Under the pieces are notes generated by a model that did not search any database, was not told the origin of the DNA, and saw only the letters and a program-made list of their open reading frames with translations. A DNA stretch of 64,000 nucleotides. It comes from Gracilaria gracilis. Lineage: Eukaryota > Rhodophyta > Florideophyceae > Gracilariales > Gracilariaceae. Location of the stretch: the NCBI GenBank assembly GCA_030374805.1, contig JARGSG010000095.1:124001-188000 (forward strand). Direction: 5' to 3'. The first letter of the stretch is position 1, and every line of letters starts with the position of its first letter. Of the stretch, positions 10,044-20,026 are shown in pieces. The translations under genes and the position numbers were made by a program.

Positions 10044-10957
10044 TTGTCGTAACCACTTCTGCATCCCTGTTGGTATTGCTCTTTTAGTAAAGTTAAAAGT
10101 TATGTGTTTCCATGTTAGGTTCCAATTTTCCATCGAGGGGCATTGCGAGGCGGAAACGCGAAAATAACTCCCCTCCCCCTTCCTTAGACCAGCGTACCAC
10201 GGTGGGTGAAGCGTAGTTCCTTGTAGGTAAATTGGTTCCATCTGGAGCCACATTTGCGTGCTCGTAGTATGGATTCACCATGATGGTACGACGCTTCGCC
10301 TCCGCGCGGGGCAGCGAGCGGTTTTGCCTCCCCGTGAGGTGAGGTGACGTGCCACGCGCTTGCGCGCGGTGGCCAGCAATGTACCTGGATTGGTCTGCAT
10401 GGCCTCTCACCATGCATGGGCGCACGTGCGGTGTTCCACCCTGGAGGTTACTTGCAAGGCGAATCAAAATATTTGACCGGAAAATTACCCCTCCATATGG
10501 TAGTGAAAACGCAGAAAACCCTTTTGGTCTGTATCTCGAGAACCAAGGGGTTTCAGAGGCTGGGAATGGCCGATTCGGGAGCGCGGCACGGTCAAAATAC
10601 TTAGATTTTTTGACCATGCCGTTGCTCGCTCCCTACACACAATAGTGTAAACCGAATCGGTTACTCCGCACGGCGCGCCACGAGAAGCGCGCGTATGCCT
10701 CGTCAATTAAAAAGATACAATTTTTTGAATGTTTCCACCGTGCGGGTTCGCGCGCGTGCCGCGCACGTGCATGGCGCGTGTGCAACGGCGCGCGTACAAC
10801 GGTGCGTCCGTCTTTAGCGCTACCGCTCCTTGGACGTACCCTCATGGAATGCTTCCTTCTGGTTGTACCTTCCCGGTGAGCGTCCGAACCGACTTTGGTA
10901 CTCCTCATTACAATGTGCTTTTCCCCCTTCCTTGGGGGACTGCATTACCTCTAAGGT
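10044..10957. other. Spacer between pol and antisense region (Ty3 element 1)
   Basis: About 0.9 kb with no long frame. It contains GC-rich, CpG-rich alternating runs (for example GCGCGCGTGCC near 10750). It is largely shared with the matching spacer of element 2 (52062-53063), so it belongs to the element. It may hold the ends of the two convergent transcripts. Confidence 0.6.
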
Positions 10958-13900
10958 TTACCCATCATTCGGCATGTCCTCTCCTTTGCGGTTCCAGTAG
11001 CTTACCCTGAAATGGTGTGGTATGGCTGAGGGCGGCTCGGCGGTATCACCGTCAGCCCCCCAGCCATACCAGCGTACTGTGTACTTCAGACCTTCTTGGG
11101 TACGGCGGTGACCTACAAGGCGTTCCACTGGGAACTCATTAGAGACTTGGGCTGGTATCGTTTCACCACTTTGGTTTAGATGAGCATCGGTACCACTAGG
11201 GGTAGGTGTTTCTTCTGAAGGAGCAACCGTAATCCCCGCAGGTGGTACGTAGTCTGGGTCGTCACCCTGTGCGTCATCATTAACCTCGATGGGTGTCCCG
11301 TCTTCCCGGGGCTGAGTCCTCAGGGCAACCGCTTGTGGGTCACGCGCGGATTCTCCGCGTTCCTTCCTGGACTGAACCGTCTGAGGTGCAACCGTGATTC
11401 GGTCAATAGAGATTGTATTCTCTACACCATCTTGGTTCACCGTTACCGTGTGGTCGGTCGACCGAACTACCTTGAAAGGTCCCGATGATTTCGGAAGAAG
11501 CTTGGAATTGATATCTCTATCAATAGCTTCATCATCAGCTTCATCACCCGGTCGTGGTTTAGCTCCTTTCGGAGGGTGGTCAATAAAGACATATTGACCC
11601 GGCGTAGCCGTTACCACTTGGGTTACCTTACGGTCGTAGTCCTCCTTGTACCACTTCTGGGATGCTGTGAGCTTGCTCTCAGCATACTTGAGAGCACGTC
11701 TCAACCTCAAAAGGGTATTCCGTTTGACCTGTGACGGTGTGAGCGCTCCGGCGGCTTCTTGTCCTAATGGGTCCCCTTCAACAACAATACCTGGTGGGTG
11801 TCTTGACAGTATTAGATCGAACGGCGTAGTTTGCGTCGCTCGATGAACCTGAAGGTTATATGCATATGTCAAGGGCTGCACGAGCTCGTCCCAACCAGTT
11901 TGGTGTTCTTCCGTATAATGTCGCAGCCTAGATACCAGTGTTCGGTTAAAGCGCTCCACTTGTCCATTCGTTTGCGGATGGTAGGCAGTAGTAAAGTAGT
12001 GCTTAATACCCAAGAGGTTACAAACAGCTTCAAAGAACTTCGAAGCTAAGTTCGAACCATTGTCGGTAAGTAGATAAAGCGGTGCACCATACGGGTAGAT
12101 CCAATTGTTCAAGAACGCCACCGCGAGGGTCGTCGATTTCGTGTCCTTCAAGGGTATCGCTCGCGTGAGCTTCGAGAACCTGTCGGTGATTACGATGATG
12201 TACTGATATCCCCTTGTGGTTTTTGGTAATGGACCCAGAAGGTCTATTGCGACGAACTCGAGAGGACCCGCTGCAGGGAATAACTTCAAGTATTTCCTGT
12301 GCTTCCGGAGACCTCCACGGGTACGTACGCAAGATTCACATTGACCTACAAAGGTATATATATCATTAGCCATATGAGGCCAGTAGTACCCTTGCCTCAA
12401 GGTGTAGTACATTCTCGTACCTCCAGGGTGTCCTGATAGTCTTGGGTAGTGGGCTAGGTACAGCACCCGAGGGCGCAGCACCTTGGGCACTACCTTCTGT
12501 AGGGAACCATCAATAGGAGCTCGCCTCACCAGGAAACCATTTCGGTCGACGTCAAAGTTCGAGTCTTTCATACCTACTTGGTCCATGAGAGAGCGGCAAT
12601 AAACATCGTTTGCTTGCTCTCTCAGGAATTCCTCGCGGGTAATTGGCATGACGTCTGTTTCCTCGAGGGCGAGTATTTCCCGAGCGATGGCATCACTAAA
12701 CCACGTATCCTCTTCGGGTAGAGTCCAGTAACCTTCTAAGGTATCACCATCAGGGTTGGTAGAGATGGTAAAGCATGGGATATCATCCTCTACCGGCTCG
12801 GTGTCCAAACCATCTGTGGTAATGCGAGACATCGCGTCTGCGACATTGTGCTTGATACCTGGACGGTACTGTACGTCATACTCGAACTCTGAAAGTCGTA
12901 ACCGCCATCGGGCAAGTCTGCCTGATGCGTCGGCCAGACCCAGTATCCACCGTAGGGCATCATGGTCGGTTCGAAGCGTGAACCTTTCACCATATAGGTA
13001 GGGACGGAGCATCAACATGCTCCAGACTACTGCCAGACATTCCTTTTCGGTTGTTGTGTAGTTCTTTTCTGCAGCGTGCAAAGCACGGCTCCAGTACCCT
13101 ATAGGTAGTTTGTCGCCGTTTTCTTGCTCCTGCATAAGACAACAACCAATTTGGGCGTCCGAAGCGTCAGTATCCAACGTGTATCGTAAACCAGCTTTGG
13201 GTAATGCCAAGATGGGAGGTGTCAAGAGCGCATGTTTCAGCGCCTCGAACGCATCCATTTCCTCATTGGTAAGACATTCAAACCTTGTAGGTTGACCTTT
13301 CAGCAGCTTCCTGTTGAGGGGAGCCGCTATCTTGGCAAATCCCTTGATAAACCGGCGGTACACATTGCACAAACCTATAAAGGATCGGATTTCCGTCTGG
13401 GACGTGGGTGGCTTCGCCTCCTGCACGGCCCGGATATTCCGCGGCGTCACTTCTAACCTTCCAGGGCTGATGATATGACCAAGGTATTCTACCTCTTTGG
13501 TGAAGAATTCGCACTTGCGGAGCTTCAACGTTACTCCAGATTCCCTCAAAAGGTTCAAAACTTCCCTAACATGGTGGAAATGTTCCTCTACCGTTCTGGA
13601 ATATATGATTACATCGTCGATGTATACCAGAGCGGTTCTCCACTTCACCTTCGAAAGGATTATATCTAACGCCCTCTGAAAGGTAGCCGGGGCATTTCGC
13701 AACCCAAAGGGCATACGCGTAAAGCGGAATAACCCAGCGTGGCAAGTAAACGTAGTTTTGTCCTTGTCTTCTTCCCTGATAGGTACCTGCCAATAACCAC
13801 AATTGGCATCGAGCGTAGTAAAGATCTTGGCGTTGCCCAACGAATCTATACACTCGTCCATTCTAGGTATTGGGTACGAATCCCTAATGGTCATACTATT

Positions 13901-15214
13901 CAGTCTTCTGTAGTCCACACAGAACCGCATACGGGTATCATTCTTCTTTGTGACGAGAACCACAGGGCTGGCCCAGTCCGCATTTGCTGGTTCTATGACA
14001 CCTTCACGGAGCATTCTCTCGACCTCATTGAGCTCAACCTCCCGGGCTTTTGGACCTGCACGGTAAGGCTGCTGGTAAATGGGTTTCCAGCCAGGCACCA
14101 TATCAATACGGTGCTCTGTAGCCTCAATTTGGCCCAACCGGCCCGACCACATGGGTTCAAATTCTTCTAAGAGACTGAGGATCCGGTCTCGGAGAGCCTG
14201 GTTCTCCGCACCGATCTGGACTTCCTCTCTCCAATTCCGCACTGGGTCCAGTTCCATAGTCTTTTCCTGATCCCTAACCTTAAAGTTATTGGCGATCTTC
14301 TGTTCCATTTTGGTGTTTGTCGATAACGGGGGCGCATATGCAGGGTATGGCGCATCTGTTCCTCCCCCTTCCTTGGAGGTGGCGACCTCGCCCAACACAT
14401 TAGGTGAGACCGTGAAAACCCCTTGTGGTGCCGGCAGTGCGATTCCAATAGTGGTATTCTTGGGTAACTTAACAATGTGATTGCTAAAGTTACTCAAGTA
14501 CACCTTGAAGGATTGGTTAGGGATATTGTCGATAATCCCGTTTGCCATCAAGGCGAGATGTCTTTCTGCCAACCTAGGATGGTTCTGTAGCATTACCAAT
14601 CCTGGAACTGCGCATGAGACATTCACTACCATTTGGGTCATAGCCGGAATTGAAACCAATTTGGTGAGCCGTATCTTGTTTGAAACCGTTTCGGTGGGTA
14701 TATTGAACCTCGGCTTCTTACGCCAACCATTTTTGGTCTGCGTATTACCCAGTATAGCAATACGACCACCTTGACGGAGAGCGACCGTTCGGGACCCTGG
14801 CAAAATTGCCTTGACATGTTTGTCAATAAAGTTGGTCCCGAGGATACAGTCTGTCGCCAGACGATCCACCACAAAGAAATTGAGCTTCACCTTCAAGGTT
14901 CCAAGTTGTACCACAGTGGTTAACATTCCTCTAAGGTGTAGTGGGCGCTCATTAGCGTCCACCAGCGGGTTGATAGTCGGGGCAGGCCGAATGTTCCGCA
15001 AGACCGCATCGGGTATGACGCGAGCGTTTAGCACATTCGGACCGGCGCCGGTATCGAGTACACACGCAACGGGGACCTGTAGGTAATTGAGAAAGCTTAC
15101 TGAAGCATTAACTTTATAGTTATTGTACTTCATTAGACACACCACATTGGGTACATCTGATTCTTCTTTTTCCACCATTAAGGTTTCCCGTTCCGGTATC
15201 GACGGGCCTTCCAA
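10958..15214 (-). CDS. pol: Pol polyprotein of Ty3 element 1
   Basis: One open frame of 1418 codons with the classic Ty3 order. The aspartic protease has VLDTGAG near residue 54. The reverse transcriptase has FCVDYRRLN and YIDDVIIYS near residue 530. RNase H has DTDASDAQIGC near 680. The integrase has an HHCC zinc site (SGHPGG...CESC, about 925-965), the DDE landmarks VAIDLLGPLP and LLTDNGSN (near 1050), and YHPQTNGQVERFNRTL. Near the C-terminus, ERLVGHRR...YTVRWYGW followed by an acidic/Pro stretch looks like a chromodomain, as in chromoviruses. The order protease-RT-RNase H-integrase defines Ty3/Gypsy. Confidence 0.95.
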   Translation of the reverse strand: MEGPSIPERETLMVEKEESDVPNVVCLMKYNNYKVNASVSFLNYLQVPVACVLDTGAGPNVLNARVIPDAVLRNIRPAPTINPLVDANERPLHLRGMLTTVVQLGTLKVKLNFFVVDRLATDCILGTNFIDKHVKAILPGSRTVALRQGGRIAILGNTQTKNGWRKKPRFNIPTETVSNKIRLTKLVSIPAMTQMVVNVSCAVPGLVMLQNHPRLAERHLALMANGIIDNIPNQSFKVYLSNFSNHIVKLPKNTTIGIALPAPQGVFTVSPNVLGEVATSKEGGGTDAPYPAYAPPLSTNTKMEQKIANNFKVRDQEKTMELDPVRNWREEVQIGAENQALRDRILSLLEEFEPMWSGRLGQIEATEHRIDMVPGWKPIYQQPYRAGPKAREVELNEVERMLREGVIEPANADWASPVVLVTKKNDTRMRFCVDYRRLNSMTIRDSYPIPRMDECIDSLGNAKIFTTLDANCGYWQVPIREEDKDKTTFTCHAGLFRFTRMPFGLRNAPATFQRALDIILSKVKWRTALVYIDDVIIYSRTVEEHFHHVREVLNLLRESGVTLKLRKCEFFTKEVEYLGHIISPGRLEVTPRNIRAVQEAKPPTSQTEIRSFIGLCNVYRRFIKGFAKIAAPLNRKLLKGQPTRFECLTNEEMDAFEALKHALLTPPILALPKAGLRYTLDTDASDAQIGCCLMQEQENGDKLPIGYWSRALHAAEKNYTTTEKECLAVVWSMLMLRPYLYGERFTLRTDHDALRWILGLADASGRLARWRLRLSEFEYDVQYRPGIKHNVADAMSRITTDGLDTEPVEDDIPCFTISTNPDGDTLEGYWTLPEEDTWFSDAIAREILALEETDVMPITREEFLREQANDVYCRSLMDQVGMKDSNFDVDRNGFLVRRAPIDGSLQKVVPKVLRPRVLYLAHYPRLSGHPGGTRMYYTLRQGYYWPHMANDIYTFVGQCESCVRTRGGLRKHRKYLKLFPAAGPLEFVAIDLLGPLPKTTRGYQYIIVITDRFSKLTRAIPLKDTKSTTLAVAFLNNWIYPYGAPLYLLTDNGSNLASKFFEAVCNLLGIKHYFTTAYHPQTNGQVERFNRTLVSRLRHYTEEHQTGWDELVQPLTYAYNLQVHRATQTTPFDLILSRHPPGIVVEGDPLGQEAAGALTPSQVKRNTLLRLRRALKYAESKLTASQKWYKEDYDRKVTQVVTATPGQYVFIDHPPKGAKPRPGDEADDEAIDRDINSKLLPKSSGPFKVVRSTDHTVTVNQDGVENTISIDRITVAPQTVQSRKERGESARDPQAVALRTQPREDGTPIEVNDDAQGDDPDYVPPAGITVAPSEETPTPSGTDAHLNQSGETIPAQVSNEFPVERLVGHRRTQEGLKYTVRWYGWGADGDTAEPPSAIPHHFRVSYWNRKGEDMPNDG

Positions 15215-15234
15215 TTCACGGTTAGGGGTGGCCC

Positions 15235-17415
15235 CTACGCTAACCGTTCGGTGTTTTCCTGCTCCTCCGGAGCGGGACTGTCCTTCTCCAAGATTGGTGT
15301 TTCCTCGACGAGATGAACCTGAGATGGTGATGGTTGAGCTTGTACCCTCTTTCCAGATCCATATAGGTTACGGTGGTTTTGCTGCCTGGCACTGATCAGA
15401 TGTTCGCGCACACCCTGGGGGTATTTTGTCACATCTGTTCGCCAGATGGTCTGGCGACAAGCAGAGCCAGCAAACCAATCCACCTGTCTGGGGATCACGC
15501 ATTGCCATAGAGGTAGGTCGGGTAACCGGATTGGTTGGTGCTGTAGCATATGAAGATGCTTGAGAACCACCCGTTGAGGTTTGTTGAGTGCTCGCCGCAC
15601 TTGGTGGCGACCTTACCGAAGCTGGTGGTACTGTCGACGACCAATTACCAATGGAGGTGGCTCGTGACTGAGCCTGCGGCGCAGTCACGAGATGAACTGC
15701 CATTCCTGTTGGTACGCGAATGAGCGAATCTCCCTCTGAGGTAGTGCTTTCTTCTAGCTCCAATACTGACCGTTTCGGTTTATCCTTTGAGGTATGGGAC
15801 GCCGACGGCTTCTTTCCGTGACGGAGAGTGTCGCCTAGTCCCTGGGCATAACGGGCAAGCCCATTATAGTCCACCTTACGGTTGTTCGCCAGGTAATTGC
15901 GTACCTGCGACCGGATCGCTTTGTCGACATTGTCGGCAAAGAGCGACTTCAACCTACTAGTGGTAAAGACATTACCGCATCGGGTGGCCAGATTCCAAAG
16001 GCCCAACGAGAATTCCATTTCGGTTTGGCTAGAGCGTTGGCGATATGCCTGCACCTCAGCGTAACCTTCCTGGATAACCTCATCGGTAGCGTAAGTTTCC
16101 AACATGAAATTAACCACTTCTGGGTACGTCTCTAACATCTCTGTCCCGTCTTCATCAACCGCCAGGGTATTTCCACGGAGCCTGCCTTGCAGCAAGTGGT
16201 AAGCTTGACCTTTAAGGTAAAACTGGAATAACCACATGGCAGCGCCTTCGGAAAAACCATTTTGGTCGCATGCAATCTTGAACTTCTGTAGAAACTCAAT
16301 TACCGCAATGGGATCATCACCTGTGAAGGTAGTATCACCCATCTGGAAGCTGAGCTTCTTATGGTGCTTGGTGATCTTCTGCGCAACCTCTTGGGTGTAA
16401 GCAGAGGATCGGTTTCTCAACCGATATGACCTATAATCAACCGCTTTGGTGAACATATCGTTCAGCGGCTGACGCACCTCTAGGGTTGTATCGGTGTCCG
16501 AATCCGAGTCGGACGACTCGTACCGTTTCTTCTTACCTTTACGGTTTCTCTTTGACGACTTCTTCGCCAACCTGTTCGGTTTCTTCTTGCGTCTACCTTT
16601 ACGGTCATCATCCGACGATGAACCAGTATCGGTATCGGAGCTCGAGGAATCGGGTGTCAGAGTCGTAGCCGCGATTCTTTCCCTTTCTCCTCCTCCTTTC
16701 TTTACCCTTGCGGTTTCTTTCTTCGGCGCCCCTCTTCTGGGTCAGACGAATCGTCCTCAGGTCCACCAGTCTTGGTGTCCTTTCGAACGTTACCTCCAAT
16801 GGGTGGCAAGTACACGTCTAGAGGGCTCATCTCTATATGGCCCTCTTGACCTTGCCTTAAACCTTGTAGGTACGCACTATCGGCCGGAATTGGCTTGATT
16901 GGTGCGGTGAAGAACCGGCAGGGATCCCTTGTGGTATGCGAGTAACCACATTCAGCCCCAGGGGTTTTGGCTTCCGCCATTCCTTCAGAAACCCAAAGGT
17001 CTTGAACCACTCGGTAGATATGCTCCCGGGCACCCGTTAAGAGGTATGTTTTCAACCAATGTTAGGTATGCGTTGAGAGAGCTCGTGCACGGCTCGATCA
17101 ACCACCAAGCGGGGTAACGGCGTCCATGTCCATTGAGGTCATAGCTTCATTAACCGTAGCGGTAAAAAGAGCTTTCGCTCGATCTTCCAATTGGGGCCAA
17201 AGGTCCTCAACCGTTGTCGGCAAATCCTTGTTAGGTTCAGGAGCCAACGGTGGCTGAGTGCCCGTATCCTTTGAGGGTCCGGCCCGAGGTTGCCGAAGCA
17301 ACTCCTCGGGATTATCCAGAATGGGTTTAGCGGCCGAAGCCGCAGCAGAACCCTTGTGGCTAGGTGGCGCGCTAGAGCCACGAGTAATCCTTGTAGGTCT
17401 TTCCATAGTGACCAA
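15235..17415 (-). CDS. gag: Gag region of Ty3 element 1
   Basis: The region opens just downstream of the 5' LTR and primer site. It holds a basic/acidic low-complexity stretch (SSDSDSDTDTT and Lys/Arg runs), then a helical capsid-like part (FLQKFKIACDQNGFSEGAAMWLF through a Thr/Ser linker). It ends with a CCHC zinc knuckle CWLCLSPDHLANRC with C-x2-C-x4-H-x4-C spacing. The frame appears interrupted at about two points. It is followed by pol after a short gap. Confidence 0.85.
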
Positions 17416-17537
17416 TAGTGGTATCCAATTGCTTCGCGAGTATTCCTACGAAGCCAAATAGGTGTGTGAACTTCCAGAATCCTTTCGAATGTCTTCTGTT
17501 CACCAGTAAAGGTACGACAAAAACCAAGAAACTTCTA

Positions 17538-17550
17538 GGTCGGGAGACCA
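17538..17550 (-). other. Putative primer binding site of Ty3 element 1
   Basis: On the minus strand TGGTCTCCCGACC lies three bases inside the 5' LTR. It starts with TGG, as required to pair with a tRNA CCA end. The identical string sits at the same place in element 2 (45504-45516). I cannot say which tRNA it matches. Confidence 0.6.
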
Positions 17551-17553
17551 AAA

Positions 17554-18062
17554 TGTCGTACAAATACCGATAAGGTGTGGGGTCCGCCTGGTAGAGGGAG
17601 CGCGCGAGGGCTCAACCTAAAGGGGAAAAACACACAACCAATATGGTAGTAGGGCACCTGAAACCCGCAGGGGCAAACGGCGGGGCAACTAGTCTAGGAC
17701 CGTGTAGGTGTACGGTAGTAGACGTCGACGCGCGGTAAAACCTGAATAGTAATAGAGTAGCAAGTGACCAAGATGGTATAGTTACTGCCCTAGTGGTGCC
17801 TGACTTTACAATACCCGAGGGGGAAGGCGAGGTGCACCACAATATATACAAGGTGCACCGACGCCGATCTCCCATGCGGGCATGACGTCATCGGCCGTGC
17901 CCATGACCTACTGTCATGGGCCAGCAATGCTAAACTATCCTAGACTATAAATTAGAAATTAGAAATTATAAAATACAGAATACCAATTGGGTACAGTGCA
18001 GCCAGCAAGGCGCACCAGTAGGCCCACGTGGCACCAACCCATTGAGGTCTCATTGTACTACA
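17554..18062 (-). repeat. 5' LTR of Ty3 element 1
   Basis: This is the 509-bp partner of 6543-7050. It carries the promoter block at 17831-17890. The right flank GCACA repeats the left target site. Confidence 0.93.
17831..17890 (-). promoter_or_regulatory. LTR promoter block: CRE palindrome and TATA
   Basis: On the minus strand TGACGTCA (17883-17890, a perfect CRE/ATF-type palindrome) lies about 35 bp upstream of TATATAT (17842-17848). The TATA is bracketed by two copies of the 8-bp palindrome GGTGCACC (17831-17838 and 17852-17859). The block is present in all four Ty3 LTRs in the window. Confidence 0.7.
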
Positions 18063-18067
18063 GCACA

Positions 18068-18456
18068 TTCAAGACGCTGTTCACGGTGATGTTCGGATAT
18101 CAAAGGTGTTTGTTTTTTCTTCTTATAATCAAAAATTTTGGGACTGTGGATTTAACGAGTGACAATTGAGACACATATGTCCAAGTCTCCAAGTCCAAAT
18201 TTTTTTTGAGCTGAAGTGCGGAGGCTGAACGTTGAGAAAGCGTTTTTTTTATACGGCGTTTGGTTTGGGGTGATGATTTGTGAGGTCTACCAGAGCGTTG
18301 TTTGGCAATGTTTGGTGTTTGGCGCCTTAAAACGGTACATATTGCTGATTTGGACCGTTTCAGTTGGTTTACAATAAAGCCAAAATACTTTTCAACAGAG
18401 CGATAGGCTTTTATAGCTGCAACCTCTTCAGTCGTAACATGTTTGCCACGGGGCAT
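18068..18456 (-). pseudogene. Tc1/mariner transposase, N-terminal DNA-binding part
   Basis: It starts at an ATG (MPRGKHVTTEEVAAIKAYRS) and contains a paired-type helix-turn-helix pattern (residues 5-55) followed by an SGRPHK hinge and a second basic region, as in Tc1/Tc3 transposases. The frame ends near residue 118, before the Ty3 insertion point. The catalytic part is at 5925-6537. The copy is broken by the Ty3 insertion and by stops. Confidence 0.8.
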
Positions 18457-18781
18457 TTTGTAGTGGTTGGTTTGGAAGATAAGAAAGCTAGATACAATAA
18501 CGAAGGGTCAATGGTTTATTGGTGCACTCTAAGTTGCTTTGAATGGAGTGTTGTTGACATTTGCGCGCCATAATTTGAATCGTTGGTATACTTTTGCTGT
18601 GAGTTGAAATGGCACTTTATTTTTTAATACAGAAACAAACACAGTCTTTACAGTAGTGATGGGGCCAATTGGGGTGGTTTTTTATTTCATATAAATGATC
18701 TAAAGGATAACTACAACAGGCGCTTTTATCTGCAGTTATGTCCGTATAACCCCTGTTCGTATACTTATGACGGGGACTGTA

Positions 18782-18855
18782 TTCTAGCTGAATTTGCCAG
18801 AATTGGCTTGGCATATTGAGCTAATTGCCAATTTTCCACCCAGTAGGAGCTTTGC
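18782..18855. repeat. Repeat R1 copy 1, right part
   Basis: The sequence from TTCTAGCTGAATTTGCCAG to CCCAGTAGGAGCTTTGC matches 61997-62073 and 62819-62835 of copy 2, where no Tc1 element is present. Similarity stops after GCTTTGC in both copies, so this is the likely right edge of R1. Confidence 0.7.
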
Positions 18856-19032
18856 TATTTGCTATAATATTGCAAAAAGGGTTGGCAAATGTATCGTAAA
18901 CCGCTCCGTTACAAACAAAGAACCGGTCATGCGTGGAAAACGTGGAGAGTATTGTATATGTATTACCCGTGTTAAATGTTTATTCGCAAAAGTATTTCTT
19001 ACTGAGATATGTACCGTTGTACAACACAAATG

Positions 19033-19899
19033 TTATTGCCAGTCAAACCCGTTCTCATTTGGGTCACGTACTGTTCGAAAAGCCCTTTGGAGCAGCGCTT
19101 TCATTCGATGGTAGTTGGGAGTGTGGCTTTCGAAAAATTCATCGACTAATGTACGAATTTCGTTTGGCAAAGGGGTACCTCGTCTCTCTCGAATTTCGTA
19201 AGCCTTCTCAATATTCCGGCGGGCCTCTTCTTGCATATCTGTCGTCGCTTCAGTCCAATCGGAGGGTAAGAAATCCATCTCAGCCAGGAGAGTTCTCCTA
19301 CCATTTGAGAGCATTCTTACCATTAGGTTGAGAGTGTCTGCTACGTCTCTAATTTGCATCTCCCTTGTGAGCGGGTTTGATAGACCAAAGTCAATCAGAT
19401 AAACTACGCTCTGGTCCTGCCCAGGACCACCACGAACAACGTTTCCTGCCTTGATATCCCCATGGAAGACGCCATTCTCATGAAGACCTTCAACAGTGTC
19501 CAGCACATCGTACGTTATTTTGAGTATAGTTACGTTAGAGAAGCGCCAGTTCGAATCGCTCCAAAGCTTGGCTACATCTCTGCCAAATCTGTTCATGACA
19601 AAGTACGGAAACGTTTTATGATAACCGTAGTCGACTACGTTGGGGATATTCAAAGAGGGTGCTCGGTGGTTCAGGAATCTAAGCATATCACTCTCGTGCT
19701 TCAGAGCGTTTCTGGCTGCCGCAACTACATTCGGATGGTCATCGAGCGCGCAGCCAAACTTGACCACTGATGGACTACTTCTCCTCCTGCGGTCAGTGAC
19801 AGTATGCACTACTCCATTTGCACCAGAATCCAACTCCTCTCCGACAAACCATCTGCCATTCAATATTTCATTCTCGAAATCTACATCGAAACGGCTCAT
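19033..19899 (-). CDS. VRK/CK1-like Ser/Thr protein kinase
   Basis: This 288-residue protein contains a whole small kinase domain. The Gly-rich loop is at 22-33 (ELDSGANGVVHT), the ATP-binding Lys at K47 (SVVKFG) and the alpha-C Glu at E69. The catalytic loop HGDIKAGN is at 146-153, with Asp148, Lys150 and Asn153, and the DFG motif is D170-G172. HGD in place of HRD is typical of the VRK/casein kinase 1 group. There is no signal peptide or membrane segment, so it is probably cytosolic or nuclear. The ATG follows a TATAAAA box 121 bp upstream. All catalytic residues are present and the frame is open, so the kinase should be active. Its substrate is unknown. Confidence 0.88.
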   Translation of the reverse strand: MSRFDVDFENEILNGRWFVGEELDSGANGVVHTVTDRRRRSSPSVVKFGCALDDHPNVVAAARNALKHESDMLRFLNHRAPSLNIPNVVDYGYHKTFPYFVMNRFGRDVAKLWSDSNWRFSNVTILKITYDVLDTVEGLHENGVFHGDIKAGNVVRGGPGQDQSVVYLIDFGLSNPLTREMQIRDVADTLNLMVRMLSNGRRTLLAEMDFLPSDWTEATTDMQEEARRNIEKAYEIRERRGTPLPNEIRTLVDEFFESHTPNYHRMKALLQRAFRTVRDPNENGFDWQ

Positions 19900-19982
19900 T
19901 TTTTTTAAAAACGATTGTCTTAAACTTAACAGTTAGACAGAGGCGATTTATGTTTGAATGAATATGTTCAAGAATAAAGGAG

Positions 19983-20013
19983 GCACTTCTTCAGTGTACT
20001 CGTGAAGAAGTGC
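19983..20013. other. 11-bp inverted repeat upstream of kinase gene
   Basis: GCACTTCTTCA (19983-19993) and TGAAGAAGTGC (20003-20013) are exact complements around a 9-base loop. They lie between the TATA box and the kinase ATG, so the hairpin would be in the 5' UTR. Its role is unknown. Confidence 0.6.
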
Positions 20014-20019
20014 TCGTAG

Positions 20020-20026
20020 TTTTATA
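20020..20026 (-). promoter_or_regulatory. TATA box of kinase gene
   Basis: TATAAAA on the minus strand, 121 bp before the kinase ATG at 19899. The spacing resembles that of the other host genes here. Confidence 0.6.

Larger units (their letters stand above)
6543..18062 (-). mobile_element. Ty3/Gypsy chromovirus-like element 1, nearly whole
   Basis: This 11,520-bp LTR retrotransposon has 508- and 509-bp LTRs (6543-7050 and 17554-18062), each TGTAGTAC...GTACGACA on the minus strand. It is flanked by the 5-bp duplication GCACA (6538-6542 and 18063-18067) inside the Tc1 transposase gene. In element orientation (minus) the order is 5' LTR, primer site, gag, pol, a noncoding spacer, an antisense coding region, polypurine tract, 3' LTR. 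The two LTRs differ by only about one substitution and one indel by eye, so it is a young insertion. Pol is open; gag and the antisense region show about three breaks together. Confidence 0.93.
5686..18779 (-). mobile_element. Tc1/mariner transposon, split by Ty3 insertion
   Basis: The terminal inverted repeats of about 30 bp begin CAGTCC and share GTATACGAAC (5686 onward and 18779 backward). They are flanked by the TA duplication at 5684-5685 and 18780-18781. Without the inserted Ty3 element (6543-18062 plus one TSD copy) the transposon is about 1.57 kb, the usual size. It encodes a decayed transposase on the minus strand. The R1 copy at 62 kb provides an empty paralogous site. Confidence 0.88.
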
